From CF-162 sp963667205 (lineage in GTDB: Bacteria; Chloroflexota; Dehalococcoidia; SM23-28-2; RBG-16-64-32), in contig OY762959.1 in the NCBI GenBank assembly GCA_963667205.1, positions 1,240,001 through 1,304,000 on the forward strand: a DNA stretch of 64,000 nucleotides. The letters run 5' to 3'. Position numbers and translations under genes: made by a program. The notes beneath the pieces were generated by a model. The model saw only the letters and a program-made list of their open reading frames with translations, was not told the origin of the DNA and ran no database searches. Shown here piece by piece: positions 16,599-24,752 of this stretch (position 1 is the first letter of the stretch; each line of letters begins with the position of its first letter).

Positions 16599-18056
16599 GT
16601 GACACAGCAGTCTCCCGAGGACACGTTCGCCCGCATCGACGCCATCTTCCGGCCGCGCTCGGTGGCCGTTGTGGGGGCGTCGGCCAACCCGGACTCGCCG
16701 GGCCACGACTACGTCAGGTCGCTGCAGGACTTCGGCTTCGGCGGCGACATCTATCCGGTGAACCCGAAGGGCGGCGAGATCCTCGGCCTGCCTTCGTTCG
16801 CTTCCCTGGGTGCGGTGCCCGGCGACGTCGATTACGTCATCTCCTGCATCCCGTCCGATCACATCCTCGACCTGGTCGCGCAATGCGGCGAGCGCAACGT
16901 GAAGGCGCTGCAGCTCTTCACCGGCCGCTTTAGCGAAACGGGCCGGGAGGAGGACGCGGCCCTGGAACGCGATCTGCTCGAAGCGGCGCGCGCTGCGGGC
17001 GTTCGGCTGATCGGCCCGAACTGCATGGGCCTGTTGTACCCGGCGCACGGCATCTCGTTCCGCAGCGACATGTCCCGCCAGGCCGGTACCGTCGGCTTCC
17101 TCTCGCAGAGCGGCAATCTGCTGTTCGAGATCACGCACTACGGCGGCCCGCGCGGGCTGCGCTTCTCGAAAGCGATCAGCTACGGGAACGGCGTCGACCT
17201 GGATGAGAGCGACTTCACGTCCTATTTCGGCGCCGATCCCGAGACGAAAGTGATCGGCGCCTACGTCGAGGGTGTGCGCGACGGCCGCCGCTTCCTCGAC
17301 GCCCTGCGGCTTGCCGCCGCGAGCAAGCCGCTGGTCGTGCTCAAGGGTGGACGCACAGGCGCAGGCGGCCGGGCCGCAGCTTCACACACGGCGGCGCTGG
17401 CCGGTACCGCGGCCGTCTGGGAAGCGGCGCTGACGCAGGCCGGCTGCCTGTCAGTCGCCACGGTGGAGGACTTGATCGATATGCTGATCGCCTTCTCCCG
17501 CATGCAACCGGGGTCAGGCACACGACTGGGGATGGTCGGTTCGGGAGGCGGCCGCTCGGTGCTGACGGCGGACCTCTGCGAGGAGCTCGGCCTCGCCGTC
17601 CCGCCGCTACCCGCCGACATCGAGGCGAAGGTGGCGGAGCGCGCGCCGGACCTCGCCGGCTGGATTACTAACCCGGTCGATCAGTCGATCCTGGCCGGCA
17701 GCGGACTCGGCGGCGGCCGCATCCTCGAGTGGTTCGACGAGAGCCCGGAGATCGACCTTCTGCTGGCGAACATGAACGAGGCCTGGGCGTTCGGCCGGGA
17801 GAACGCCGCCGCGATCCTGGCGCGCATCGCCGACCGCTTCGTCGGCCTCAGCGAGCGGACGAAGAAGCCGTTCGCAGTCGTCCTTGGCCCCTCGGACTAC
17901 GCCGAGGAGGAGCGCTGGCGGCTGGTCTCCGAGATGCGCGAACGGCTGGCGGGAGCTGGCCTGGCGGTCTACCCCAGCGTCGAGCGGGCGGTGCGCGCGC
18001 TGGCGGCGCACTCTAATTATTGGCGAGCGCGAAAGAGGGGCCAGACCGAAGCCTGA
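16599..18056 (+). CDS. CoA-binding protein, acyl-CoA synthetase (NDP-forming) alpha-like
   Basis: 485 residues from a GTG start. Residues 15-120 are the CoA-binding Rossmann domain (IFRPRSVAVVGASANPDSPG; YPVNPKGGEILGLPSF). The next region resembles a succinyl-CoA ligase (RLIGPNCMGLL; TVGFLSQSGNLLFEI; GNGVDLDESDF), and AASHTAALAGTAAVWEAAL carries the histidine phosphorylated in ADP-forming acyl-CoA synthetases. The ATP-grasp beta part is missing, so it may need a separate partner or have another CoA-related role. A convergent DinB-like gene follows after 26 nt. Confidence 0.8.
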   Translation: MTQQSPEDTFARIDAIFRPRSVAVVGASANPDSPGHDYVRSLQDFGFGGDIYPVNPKGGEILGLPSFASLGAVPGDVDYVISCIPSDHILDLVAQCGERNVKALQLFTGRFSETGREEDAALERDLLEAARAAGVRLIGPNCMGLLYPAHGISFRSDMSRQAGTVGFLSQSGNLLFEITHYGGPRGLRFSKAISYGNGVDLDESDFTSYFGADPETKVIGAYVEGVRDGRRFLDALRLAAASKPLVVLKGGRTGAGGRAAASHTAALAGTAAVWEAALTQAGCLSVATVEDLIDMLIAFSRMQPGSGTRLGMVGSGGGRSVLTADLCEELGLAVPPLPADIEAKVAERAPDLAGWITNPVDQSILAGSGLGGGRILEWFDESPEIDLLLANMNEAWAFGRENAAAILARIADRFVGLSERTKKPFAVVLGPSDYAEEERWRLVSEMRERLAGAGLAVYPSVERAVRALAAHSNYWRARKRGQTEA

Positions 18057-18082
18057 CCCCTCTCGCTCTGCCTCGAGTGAGC

Positions 18083-18601
18083 CTAGAAGGGGTAACCCTT
18101 CGCGCCCTGCACGCCCTTGAGCGCGGCGATCTCGCCGACGTGGTTCGCCGGGTGGATCAGCGCGCCGATGCCGAGGTAATAGGCGCGCGAGTTCTTGCCG
18201 AAGCCGGGGACTTCGATCTCTTCGTCGAGGTCCTCCGGAGACAGCGTGCCCAGATAGTCCTCCGTGGACCCGTAGACGGCCTTCGCGTACGCGCGCGCCT
18301 GTCCAACGTCCACTTTCACACTGGTCGCCCAGGCGTGATGGTCACCACCGGGGCCGGGGGGCGGTGCGCTCATGCCGGACTTGTCGGCCCACTCGCCCAT
18401 CATCAGCGGCGGCTGTCCGCGCAGGACCATGTCCACGATGAAGTCCTCGGTCGTCAGCAGGTGGGCGTAACAGGCCCCGATCGGGTGAGCGGTCCCTTCT
18501 GGCTGGTGGTCGGCGAGCTCTTGTGTCAGGTCGGCTACAGTTCCCTCCACGATCTCGTGGGAGGCGTTGATCTGCGTGCGCAGGGCTTCGATTGCGTTCA
18601 T
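18083..18601 (-). CDS. DinB-like protein
   Basis: 172 residues forming a four-helix bundle. MNAIEALRTQINASHEIVEGTV, YAHLLTTEDFIVDMVL and GIGALIHPANHVGEIAALKG contain the spaced histidines expected for the metal site of DinB-like proteins. Such proteins act in thiol transfer or stress responses, but most members have no known role. A second, frameshifted DinB-like gene lies at 7602-8179. Confidence 0.75.
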   Translation of the reverse strand: MNAIEALRTQINASHEIVEGTVADLTQELADHQPEGTAHPIGACYAHLLTTEDFIVDMVLRGQPPLMMGEWADKSGMSAPPPGPGGDHHAWATSVKVDVGQARAYAKAVYGSTEDYLGTLSPEDLDEEIEVPGFGKNSRAYYLGIGALIHPANHVGEIAALKGVQGAKGYPF

Positions 18602-18716
18602 CGGACGTTCTCCTTCTATACCGTTCGGCTGGCGGAGATTATATTCGGTCGCGACTCTGCGCCGTCAAGAGCGTGGTGTCAACGGCGGCAGACGCCTGAC
18701 GTAGGATAGCTCCGCC

Positions 18717-19509
18717 ATGGAGCCACGCATTCGGCCCGCAGAGCAGGGGGAACGCACCGCAGGCGGCGCACCGCGTATCGTTTCCTGGAACATACGCGCC
18801 GGAGGCGGACGCCGCATCGAGGATATCGCGGCCAGCATCTGGCGCTGGGCCGCTGACGTCGCCGCGCTTTCAGAGTTTCGCGCGACTCCGCCCAGCAGCC
18901 GCCTCCGCGAGCTGTTGGTAGAGCAGGGCCTCGTTCACCAGCGCACGACCGCGGACCAGCGAAACCCCGCCGCGAACCGCCTTCTCGTGGCGTCGCGCTG
19001 GCCGCTCCGTCTCGTCGGCTGCAGGAAACGCCGGAGTCGGGGCGGTGGCTCATGGTCAGGATCGACTCGGAGCGGCCCTTCTCGCTGGGCGCAATGCACG
19101 TCCCCAACCGGGTAACGGGCCGCAAGTACCCGTTCCTGGCGCCGGTCCTCAGGCTGGCCCTGCGTTGGCGCGGCGGTCCGGCGCTGTTGGCCGGCGACAC
19201 CAACAGCGGACGAATCGGCCTAGATGAGGAGGTTCCGGTCTTCGGCGAGCGGGAAGACAGTTGGATGACGGCCCTTGAGAACGCCGGCTGGAGCGACGCC
19301 TTCCGCCACGCCCATGGCGAAGAGCGAGCCTACACCTGGTACTCCCCCACGGCCGCAACGGCTTCCGCCTCGACGAGGCGTTCATCCATCGTCATCTGCT
19401 GCCGCGTCTGGTGGACGCACGTTACGAATGGGCGATGCCGGCCGGCGGCGGCGAGAGGCGGGATGCCGTCAGTGATCACGCAGCGCTGATCGTCGACCTG
19501 CGGCCGTAG
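18717..19509 (+). pseudogene. Endonuclease/exonuclease/phosphatase family protein, two frameshifts
   Basis: The reading passes through three frames. From ATG 18717: RIVSWNIRAGGG and VAALSEFRATPP (the Asn and Glu of the metal site). From about 19010 in the next frame: RLQETPESGRWLMVRIDSE, AMHVPNR and LLAGDTNSGRIG (catalytic D-x-N). From about 19350 in the third: HGRNGFRLDEAFIH and VSDHAALIVDL (terminal SDH). All active-site motifs of the EEP nuclease family survive, in order, over about 260 codons. The gene is either very recently broken or intact with two sequencing errors. Confidence 0.7.
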
Positions 19510-19554
19510 CTCCATCGAGATTCGCGGTCCGCCGTGTCGTAGAATGGCTGTGCC

Positions 19555-20417
19555 ATGGAGCCGCGAATCCAGCACGACCAGGCCGGCGAGCTAGGCACCG
19601 ATCCAGCTCATCGCTCGTCCGGCGTCTCGGTGGAAGTTGCGGAGCTTATTCGCCACATCGGCATCGTTGGGATCCTTGGCGCTTCACTCGGACTGATCGT
19701 CGGCGGCATCGGCGGGCGTGTGCTCATGCGTATCGCCGCTATCGTCGCGCCCGATAACGTGACGGGCGCCGCGACCGAGACGGCAACGCGATCGGCGATA
19801 TCACCGCCGATGGGACGATCGAGCTTATCATCTTCGTTGGCATTCTCTTCGGTGGCGTCGGGGCGGTGGCATACGTGATCAGCGAGCGCTGGCTGAGCTG
19901 GGCCGGCCCCCTCCGGCCTCTCGCGTTCGGCCTGCTGATTCTCGTGATCGGCGCGCCCGACGTCCTTGACCCCGCCAAACGGGACTTCCTTCTGGTGGGC
20001 AACTTCGAGCTCATAGTCGCCATGTTCGTCGCCCTGTTTCTCCTCTTCGGGATCCCCCTGCCGCTGCTGGTCAGCGCGCTTGAGGAGCGGCTCCCGGGGG
20101 TAGACCCAGCGCGGCCCATAGAATCGGTGGGCGTATATCTAGGCTTCGTTGGCTTTGGCGGGCTCTTTGCCTTACTGATGGCAGTGGCGCTAATCACCGA
20201 GTTTGGCGAGAACGAACTGGCCGCGATCTTTCTGCTGTTCGGTACGGGTCTTGCTACCGCCTTGTTCTGGCTGATCGATTACACAGACCTCCTGGGTAAA
20301 CCATGGCCGACCGCAGGGCGACTCCTGGGCTACGGAGCTCTCATCGGAGCCGCAACAGTTGGCGTCTGGCAGACGTGGAGCGGCATCTCGGACATTCTGG
20401 CCGGCGACTTCGCCTGA
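19555..20417 (+). pseudogene. Multi-pass membrane protein, frameshifted
   Basis: The first frame from ATG 19555 gives a short cytoplasmic start and one helix (GIVGILGASLGLIVGGIGG). Near 19780 the sense continues in another frame as DITADGTIELIIFVGILFGG and then AYVISERWLSWAGPLRPLAF. Four more hydrophobic segments follow, to GISDILAGDFA at 20417. The full product would be about 286 residues. Its opening MEPRI resembles that of the preceding gene (18717), and both share a similar start-region sequence. No known family recognised. Confidence 0.6.
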
Positions 20418-20446
20418 CGGGGAGCCGCCGACAGATCGAACTGCTA

Positions 20447-20995
20447 CTAGCCGCCGGGGCGCGGGAAGCCGAGGACCTCTGCGGCGTCCCGCAGCTCTTC
20501 GCGGAGGTCCGTCGTGGCAGCCACCATCGCGCTCGGCGAACCGCCTTCGAGTACCTCTTCCAGCGCGATCACAGCCTCACACACTCTAATCGCCGTCTCT
20601 GCGTCGGCAGCGCGCACACTGGGATCGATGTTGTGCGTGAAGGAGTGGACGTCCCCGTAGAACGAGGCGAAGGCGTTGTCCAGGTCAGCGCGGCCCAGGT
20701 ACGTGATCACCGCCGCCAGCGCGACGTCCTCCTGCTGAAAACCCTCGGCGGAAACGTCGACGGTGCCGGGCAGCTTCGGCAGCTCGTCTTCGCAACTGGA
20801 GCCGCCTCCACCACTGACGCCGCTAAACAGGAAGATCCCTCCGCCGACGATCACCACGACGACGCCGACTGCGAGACCCCAGACCCAGTCCGGTAGCCGG
20901 TATTGCCCCTGTGGCGCCGCCGAGCGGCGACGCGAACGCCTGCGCGAGAAGAGCGTGTTCGGCGCAATGCGACCGTCCAGCTCGCCGGCGATCAA
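20447..20995 (-). CDS. Membrane-anchored protein of unknown function
   Basis: The frame stays open to 21121, but I favour the TTG at 20995 (MIAGELDGRIAPNTLF), which has GAGGG just upstream. An ATG at about 21035 with a good ribosome binding site lies in another frame, so a small frameshift near the start is possible. A basic patch (SRRRSRRRS) precedes one membrane helix (VWGLAVGVVVVIVGGGIFLF). Then comes a Gly linker and an outside domain of about 110 residues with VCEAVIALEEVLEGG. No family recognised. Confidence 0.5.
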   Translation of the reverse strand: MIAGELDGRIAPNTLFSRRRSRRRSAAPQGQYRLPDWVWGLAVGVVVVIVGGGIFLFSGVSGGGGSSCEDELPKLPGTVDVSAEGFQQEDVALAAVITYLGRADLDNAFASFYGDVHSFTHNIDPSVRAADAETAIRVCEAVIALEEVLEGGSPSAMVAATTDLREELRDAAEVLGFPRPGG

Positions 20996-21096
20996 GAATC
21001 TGCCCTCGAGAACATGTTGCTGATCATATCCGACTCTCCTGCTTTGCGCAGGTACCGAACGGCCCCTTGTGGCGGCCGTATCGACTGAAGGCGTGT

Positions 21097-21747
21097 CTAG
21101 AGGGAGAGCCGGGGCAGCCACGGGTGGCCGGGGTTGACGAGGGAGATCGCTTCCAGGAACCAGTCGCGCGCTTGTCGTGTGAGGTGAGGGGTTAGGGCGA
21201 GGAAGTCGAGGTCGTCGCGGGGGCGGAGCGGCGGCGGCGGAAGATCGCGCCAGGCCGGCGGGTTGGCCTTGTAGAAGAGGATGACTTCCGGCACCACCGC
21301 CGGCACTCCCCAGGCGGACTGCCGTGCGCAGCGGCGCAGCGGCATGGTGATGCGGGGCTCGCGGCTGAAGACCCAGTCGTCGCCGGAGCGCTCGTTGTGG
21401 ATCACTTCGAGGTTGAAGCCGGGACCGCGACCTGTTTCCGGGGTCGCCGGGGCCGCCTCGTGGGAGCGGGCGTGGATGTGAGCGGGGAGATCCAGGCAGC
21501 GGCCGTCCCAGGGCTCGCTACCGTCGTCCTCGACGTGATCGTCGTGGCCGATCAGCTACCAGCCGGCGAGATGATCGAAGATGGCGCGCCGGTCGTCCTG
21601 AAAGACGACGATATCGACGTCACCGTGGTCGCGGGTCTGGCCGCCGAGCGAGGCGTCGACGGCCCAGCCGCCGCACACGAACCAACTCTGGCGGAACGTG
21701 GACATGATCTCGGCGACGCGGGCGACGGGTTCCGGGACGGGGGTCAT
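21097..21747 (-). pseudogene. Aminoglycoside-type nucleotidyltransferase with in-frame TAG
   Basis: From ATG 21747 the N-terminus shows the nucleotidyltransferase motif FVCGGWAVDASLGGQTRDHG followed by DVDIVVF (the catalytic Asp pair). After HLAGW comes TAG (21556-21558). The same frame then continues LIGHDDHVEDDG, EPWDGRCLDLPAHIHAR, FNLEVIHNERSGDDWVF, VPAVVPEVILFYKA and RDDLDFLALTPHL to the TGA at 21097. These segments match the family over its whole length of about 215 residues. Only the single stop interrupts it. It could be a nonsense mutant, an error or a readthrough gene. Confidence 0.7.
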
Positions 21748-21774
21748 CGGTAGCCGGCAGGGCGCGTGCTCGAC

Positions 21775-23430
21775 TTAGGCCGGGGGTACTTCCATCGGGT
21801 CGGCGGGTGGCTTCATGAACGCCACGCCGGCGGCGCCGGTGGCCCGCATCTCGCCCGCCGTCGGCGCCGGGTACTCGATGCGCTCGTGGTAGATGCCGCG
21901 CAACGTCGCTTTGAACGACTCGGCGATCACCTTGAGGTCGCGCATCGTCATGTCGGATTCGTCCAGTTGGTCCTCGTTGAAGCGCTCCCGGATGACGCCG
22001 TCCACCAGCTCGTCGATGCGCTCGTGCGAACGGTCTTTGCTGGAGCGAACGACGGCCTCGACGGAGTCGGCGAGCATGACGATGGCGGTCTCCTTGGTCT
22101 GCGGCTTCGGGCCGGGGTAGCGGAACTTCTCCGCGTCGGCGTTGGGGTCCTCAATCGCGGCCTTGCGGTAGAAGTAAGTTACGAGACGCGTGCCGTGGTG
22201 CTCCGGGATGAAGGCGCGCACCTTGGAGGGGATGCGGTGCTTGCCGGTGATGCGCAGGCCCGCGCGCACGTGCTCGGAGACCATCTTGGCGCTGGCGGCG
22301 GGGTCCAGGCGGTCGTGCGGGTTCTCGCCGCCCATCTGGTTCTCGATATAGAAGCCCGGCTTGGCGGTCTTGCCGATATCGTGGAAGTAGCAGCCGACGC
22401 GCACGAGGAGGGCGTCGGCGCCGGTGAGGTCGGCGGCGCGCTCCGCCAGGTTGCCGACGATGACGCTGTGGTGGAACGTACCGGGCGCCTTCTCCTGCAA
22501 TTCGCGCAGGAGCGGGTGGCTGAGCTGCGCCAGCTCCATCAGCTGAACGCGCGTCGCCACACCGAAGACGGCGCCCAGGACGTACGCGCCGCCCATCGTT
22601 ATCACGACCGATCCGACGCCGCCGACGAGGCCGGCGCCGAGGATCCAGACGAGGTCGACACCGTCCTTGTTCGGCAGGAGCAGCCAGAAGGTGAACAACG
22701 AGGCGATCGTCATCAGACCCACTCCGGCGCCTGCGGTGGCGTAGTTGTTCATGCGCTCGGCGTTGCGAACGGCGAAAACGCCGAGGACGCTCGTCAGCAG
22801 GAGCGTGGTCACCATCTGCAGCGACTCCATCGGACCGACGGAGAGGGCCTGCCGGGCGTCCGGCATGTAGAAGCCGGCGAAGGTGGCGACGACCGCCAGC
22901 AGGGCCGCCGTGAAGAGCGCCAGGCCAGCGTCGAGCAGGGCGGCGATCAGCATCGGCGCTGTGGCGATCGGCAGCATGTAGCTCAGGTAGAGGCGATCGT
23001 CATCGGGTAGCGCCTGCGAGAAGAAGACCTTGGCGCCGGCGACCCAGAGCACGATCAGCAGGCCGTACATGATGAGACGCCGGTTGGTGTTCACTTCCGG
23101 CGGCTGGAACAGGTAGAGGTAGATCCCGGCGAAGGCGCCCGCCAGCGTCGCCAGCAGCAGGCCGGAGAAGACCTCGCCGAAGCCGATCTCGTTATCGAGC
23201 AGGCCGGCGGCCGTGATCCGCGAGAGGCTCGACTGCGTCACGACCTCGCCCTCGCGGACGATCGTCGCCCCGTTGGCCTCGAAGGTGGTGAACGCTACGT
23301 CGCCGACGTCCAGCGGTGTCTCGCCGGGAAGCACCGGGATGAGGACGACGGCAAGCGCCACGCCGATGGCCAGCGCCAGGACGAACGCCTGGAACGCTGA
23401 GACTGCTGGGTGCGCTTTGCTGGCCTTCAT
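21775..23430 (-). CDS. 7TM-HD (HDIG) domain phosphodiesterase, PgpH-like
   Basis: 551 residues. After an N-terminal helix and a short outside segment (residues 40-75), seven hydrophobic helices run from about 80 to 300. The cytoplasmic HD domain follows, with LRELQEKAPGTFHHSVIVG, VGCYFHDIGKTAKPGFYIENQ (HD metal pair) and FIPEHHGTRLVTYFY. PgpH of this architecture hydrolyses c-di-AMP; the outside domain is shorter than in the Listeria protein. It lies downstream of yqeY and rpsU on the same strand, an arrangement seen in many bacteria. Confidence 0.85.
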   Translation of the reverse strand: MKASKAHPAVSAFQAFVLALAIGVALAVVLIPVLPGETPLDVGDVAFTTFEANGATIVREGEVVTQSSLSRITAAGLLDNEIGFGEVFSGLLLATLAGAFAGIYLYLFQPPEVNTNRRLIMYGLLIVLWVAGAKVFFSQALPDDDRLYLSYMLPIATAPMLIAALLDAGLALFTAALLAVVATFAGFYMPDARQALSVGPMESLQMVTTLLLTSVLGVFAVRNAERMNNYATAGAGVGLMTIASLFTFWLLLPNKDGVDLVWILGAGLVGGVGSVVITMGGAYVLGAVFGVATRVQLMELAQLSHPLLRELQEKAPGTFHHSVIVGNLAERAADLTGADALLVRVGCYFHDIGKTAKPGFYIENQMGGENPHDRLDPAASAKMVSEHVRAGLRITGKHRIPSKVRAFIPEHHGTRLVTYFYRKAAIEDPNADAEKFRYPGPKPQTKETAIVMLADSVEAVVRSSKDRSHERIDELVDGVIRERFNEDQLDESDMTMRDLKVIAESFKATLRGIYHERIEYPAPTAGEMRATGAAGVAFMKPPADPMEVPPA

Positions 23431-23514
23431 CGGCTTTTCTGCTTATGCGAATTGGGGCGCGATCATGATAACAGAGGTCTCACGTAGTAGAACGCTGAAA
23501 CGGCGGAGGAGATG

Positions 23515-23970
23515 CTAGAGAGCCGACAGTAGCTGCGTGACGACTTCGTTGATGTCGCGGCCTTCGGCGCGACCGGCGAGGCGCGGCATGATCGCCTGCA
23601 TCACCTTGCCTCTGTCCTGCGGCCCGGCGGCGCCGACCTCGTCGATCACCTTGCGCGCCTCGGCCTCGATCTCGTCGCGGCCTGCTTGCTCCGGCATATA
23701 GGCCTGCAGGACGGTCATCTCTGCTGCTTCCTTATCGGCGAGCTCTTCGCGGCCGGCCTTCTTGAACTCCTCGATGCTCTCGCGGCGCTGTTTCACCTGC
23801 TTGGCGACCACCTTGAGCACCTCGTCGTCGGCCAGCTCTCGCCGCTCTGAGCCGGCGACCTCCTGGGTGTTGATCGCGGTCATGAGCATACGGATCGCGG
23901 ACTTGCGGGTGTCGTCGCCCTGGCGCATGGCATCGGTGAGGTCGTTCGCCAGTTGCTCTTTGAGCGACAT
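23515..23970 (-). CDS. GatB/YqeY domain protein
   Basis: 151 residues, the usual YqeY length: MSLKEQLANDLTDAMRQGDDTRKSAIRMLMTAI, then VVAKQVKQRRESIEEFKKAGREELADKE and the C-terminal KVMQAIMPRLAGRAEGRDINEVV. This domain forms the tRNA-contacting tail of amidotransferase GatB; free-standing YqeY may act in tRNA metabolism. It follows rpsU by 48 nt, the conserved rpsU-yqeY order. Confidence 0.93.
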   Translation of the reverse strand: MSLKEQLANDLTDAMRQGDDTRKSAIRMLMTAINTQEVAGSERRELADDEVLKVVAKQVKQRRESIEEFKKAGREELADKEAAEMTVLQAYMPEQAGRDEIEAEARKVIDEVGAAGPQDRGKVMQAIMPRLAGRAEGRDINEVVTQLLSAL

Positions 23971-24018
23971 GAGAGTCAGGAAGTGGTCTGAACTGAGAGG
24001 AGCGGGCCGAGTGGGGGT

Positions 24019-24210
24019 CTAGCCGCGCTGCGCGTTCTTCATGGTCTTGCGGCGCTTGGCGGCGGCCTTCTTCTTGCGCACGACGCTCGGCGGTTCGTAG
24101 TGCTCACGCCGGCGGGCCTCGGCCAGGATGCCGCTCTGCTGGACCATCTTATTGAACTTCTTCAGCGCGTGGTCGAAGTTGTCGCTATTAGTGATGGTGA
24201 CTTCTGGCAA
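24019..24210 (-). CDS. rpsU: 30S ribosomal protein bS21
   Basis: 63 residues: MPEVTITNSDNFDHALKKFNK, then SGILAEARRREHYEPPSVVRKKKAAAKRR, the canonical bS21 sequence, with a basic tail. bS21 sits near the anti-Shine-Dalgarno region of 16S rRNA and helps initiation. A GGAGGG site precedes the ATG. Followed by yqeY and the HD-domain gene. Confidence 0.96.
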   Translation of the reverse strand: MPEVTITNSDNFDHALKKFNKMVQQSGILAEARRREHYEPPSVVRKKKAAAKRRKTMKNAQRG

Positions 24211-24330
24211 GGGTGATCCCTCCTCGGATCGCTAATATGTGCGAATCTCTATCGATGGTAGGTTTTCCGGCGCGAGGGTGTCAAGTTGACGCCGTCACGG
24301 CGCCTATAGCGTGAAGGCAGGCAAGCAAAC

Positions 24331-24352
24331 GGGCCGCCCGTGCGGACGGCCC
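24331..24352 (-). terminator. Possible terminator after the desulforedoxin-like genes
   Basis: On the minus strand a 9-bp stem with one T-G pair (GGGCCGTCC / GGGCGGCCC, loop GCAC) is followed by GTTTGCTTGCC. The T content is modest, so efficiency is uncertain. It lies between the Dx-like gene ending at 24388 and rpsU. Confidence 0.4.
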
Positions 24353-24387
24353 TGCCTATTCCCCGCCATTGTCGGCGCTAGTCGGCG

Positions 24388-24531
24388 CTAGTCGGCCGAG
24401 GGGAGCACCTTAGGCTGCAGTAGCTCCATCGCCTTGCCACAGCACTGGATCTCGCCGTCGCCGGCCTTGATGCAGAGCACCTCGCTTTTGCAGGTCTCGC
24501 ACTGGAATCGCTTGCCAAGCTGGTTCGCCAC
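24388..24531 (-). CDS. Desulforedoxin-like small iron-binding protein
   Basis: 47 residues from a GTG start: MANQLGKRFQCETCKSEV, LCIKAGDGEIQCCGKAMEL and a short tail. The CxxC...CC pattern with Cys11, Cys14, Cys30 and Cys31 and the CCG turn match desulforedoxin (Fe(SCys)4, a dimeric rubredoxin relative) and the N-terminal domain of desulfoferrodoxin. Role: electron carrier or metal-binding protein, inferred. It is paralogous to the gene just upstream. Its stop lies in a 10-bp tandem duplication (GTCGGCGCTA twice, 24371-24390). Confidence 0.7.
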   Translation of the reverse strand: MANQLGKRFQCETCKSEVLCIKAGDGEIQCCGKAMELLQPKVLPSAD

Positions 24532-24545
24532 GGTTCAACCTCCGC

Positions 24546-24665
24546 TTATTGCTTCCGCTGCATCGTCTCGCCGCAGCAGGCGAGTTCGCCATCGCCACCC
24601 TTCGTGACGATCATCTCTGTGTTGCACTTCGCGCACTGGTAGCGCTTGCCGACTTGATTTGCCAC
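24546..24665 (-). CDS. Desulforedoxin-like small iron-binding protein (paralog)
   Basis: 39 residues from a GTG start: MANQVGKRYQCAKCNTEM, then GDGELACCGETMQRKQ, ending in TAA. Length and spacing (CxxC near residues 11-14, CC near 30) agree closely with 36-residue desulforedoxins. It precedes its paralog by 14 nt on the same strand, so both are probably made from one transcript. Very short GTG-started genes like these are easily missed. Confidence 0.72.
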   Translation of the reverse strand: MANQVGKRYQCAKCNTEMIVTKGGDGELACCGETMQRKQ

Positions 24666-24752
24666 TTGAGATCAACGCTCCGTTCGAGTTCTACCGGTCG
24701 GACTCCGAATATAGCCCAACGCCACAAAAGCCGTCAAACCTGCCGAAGCCGC

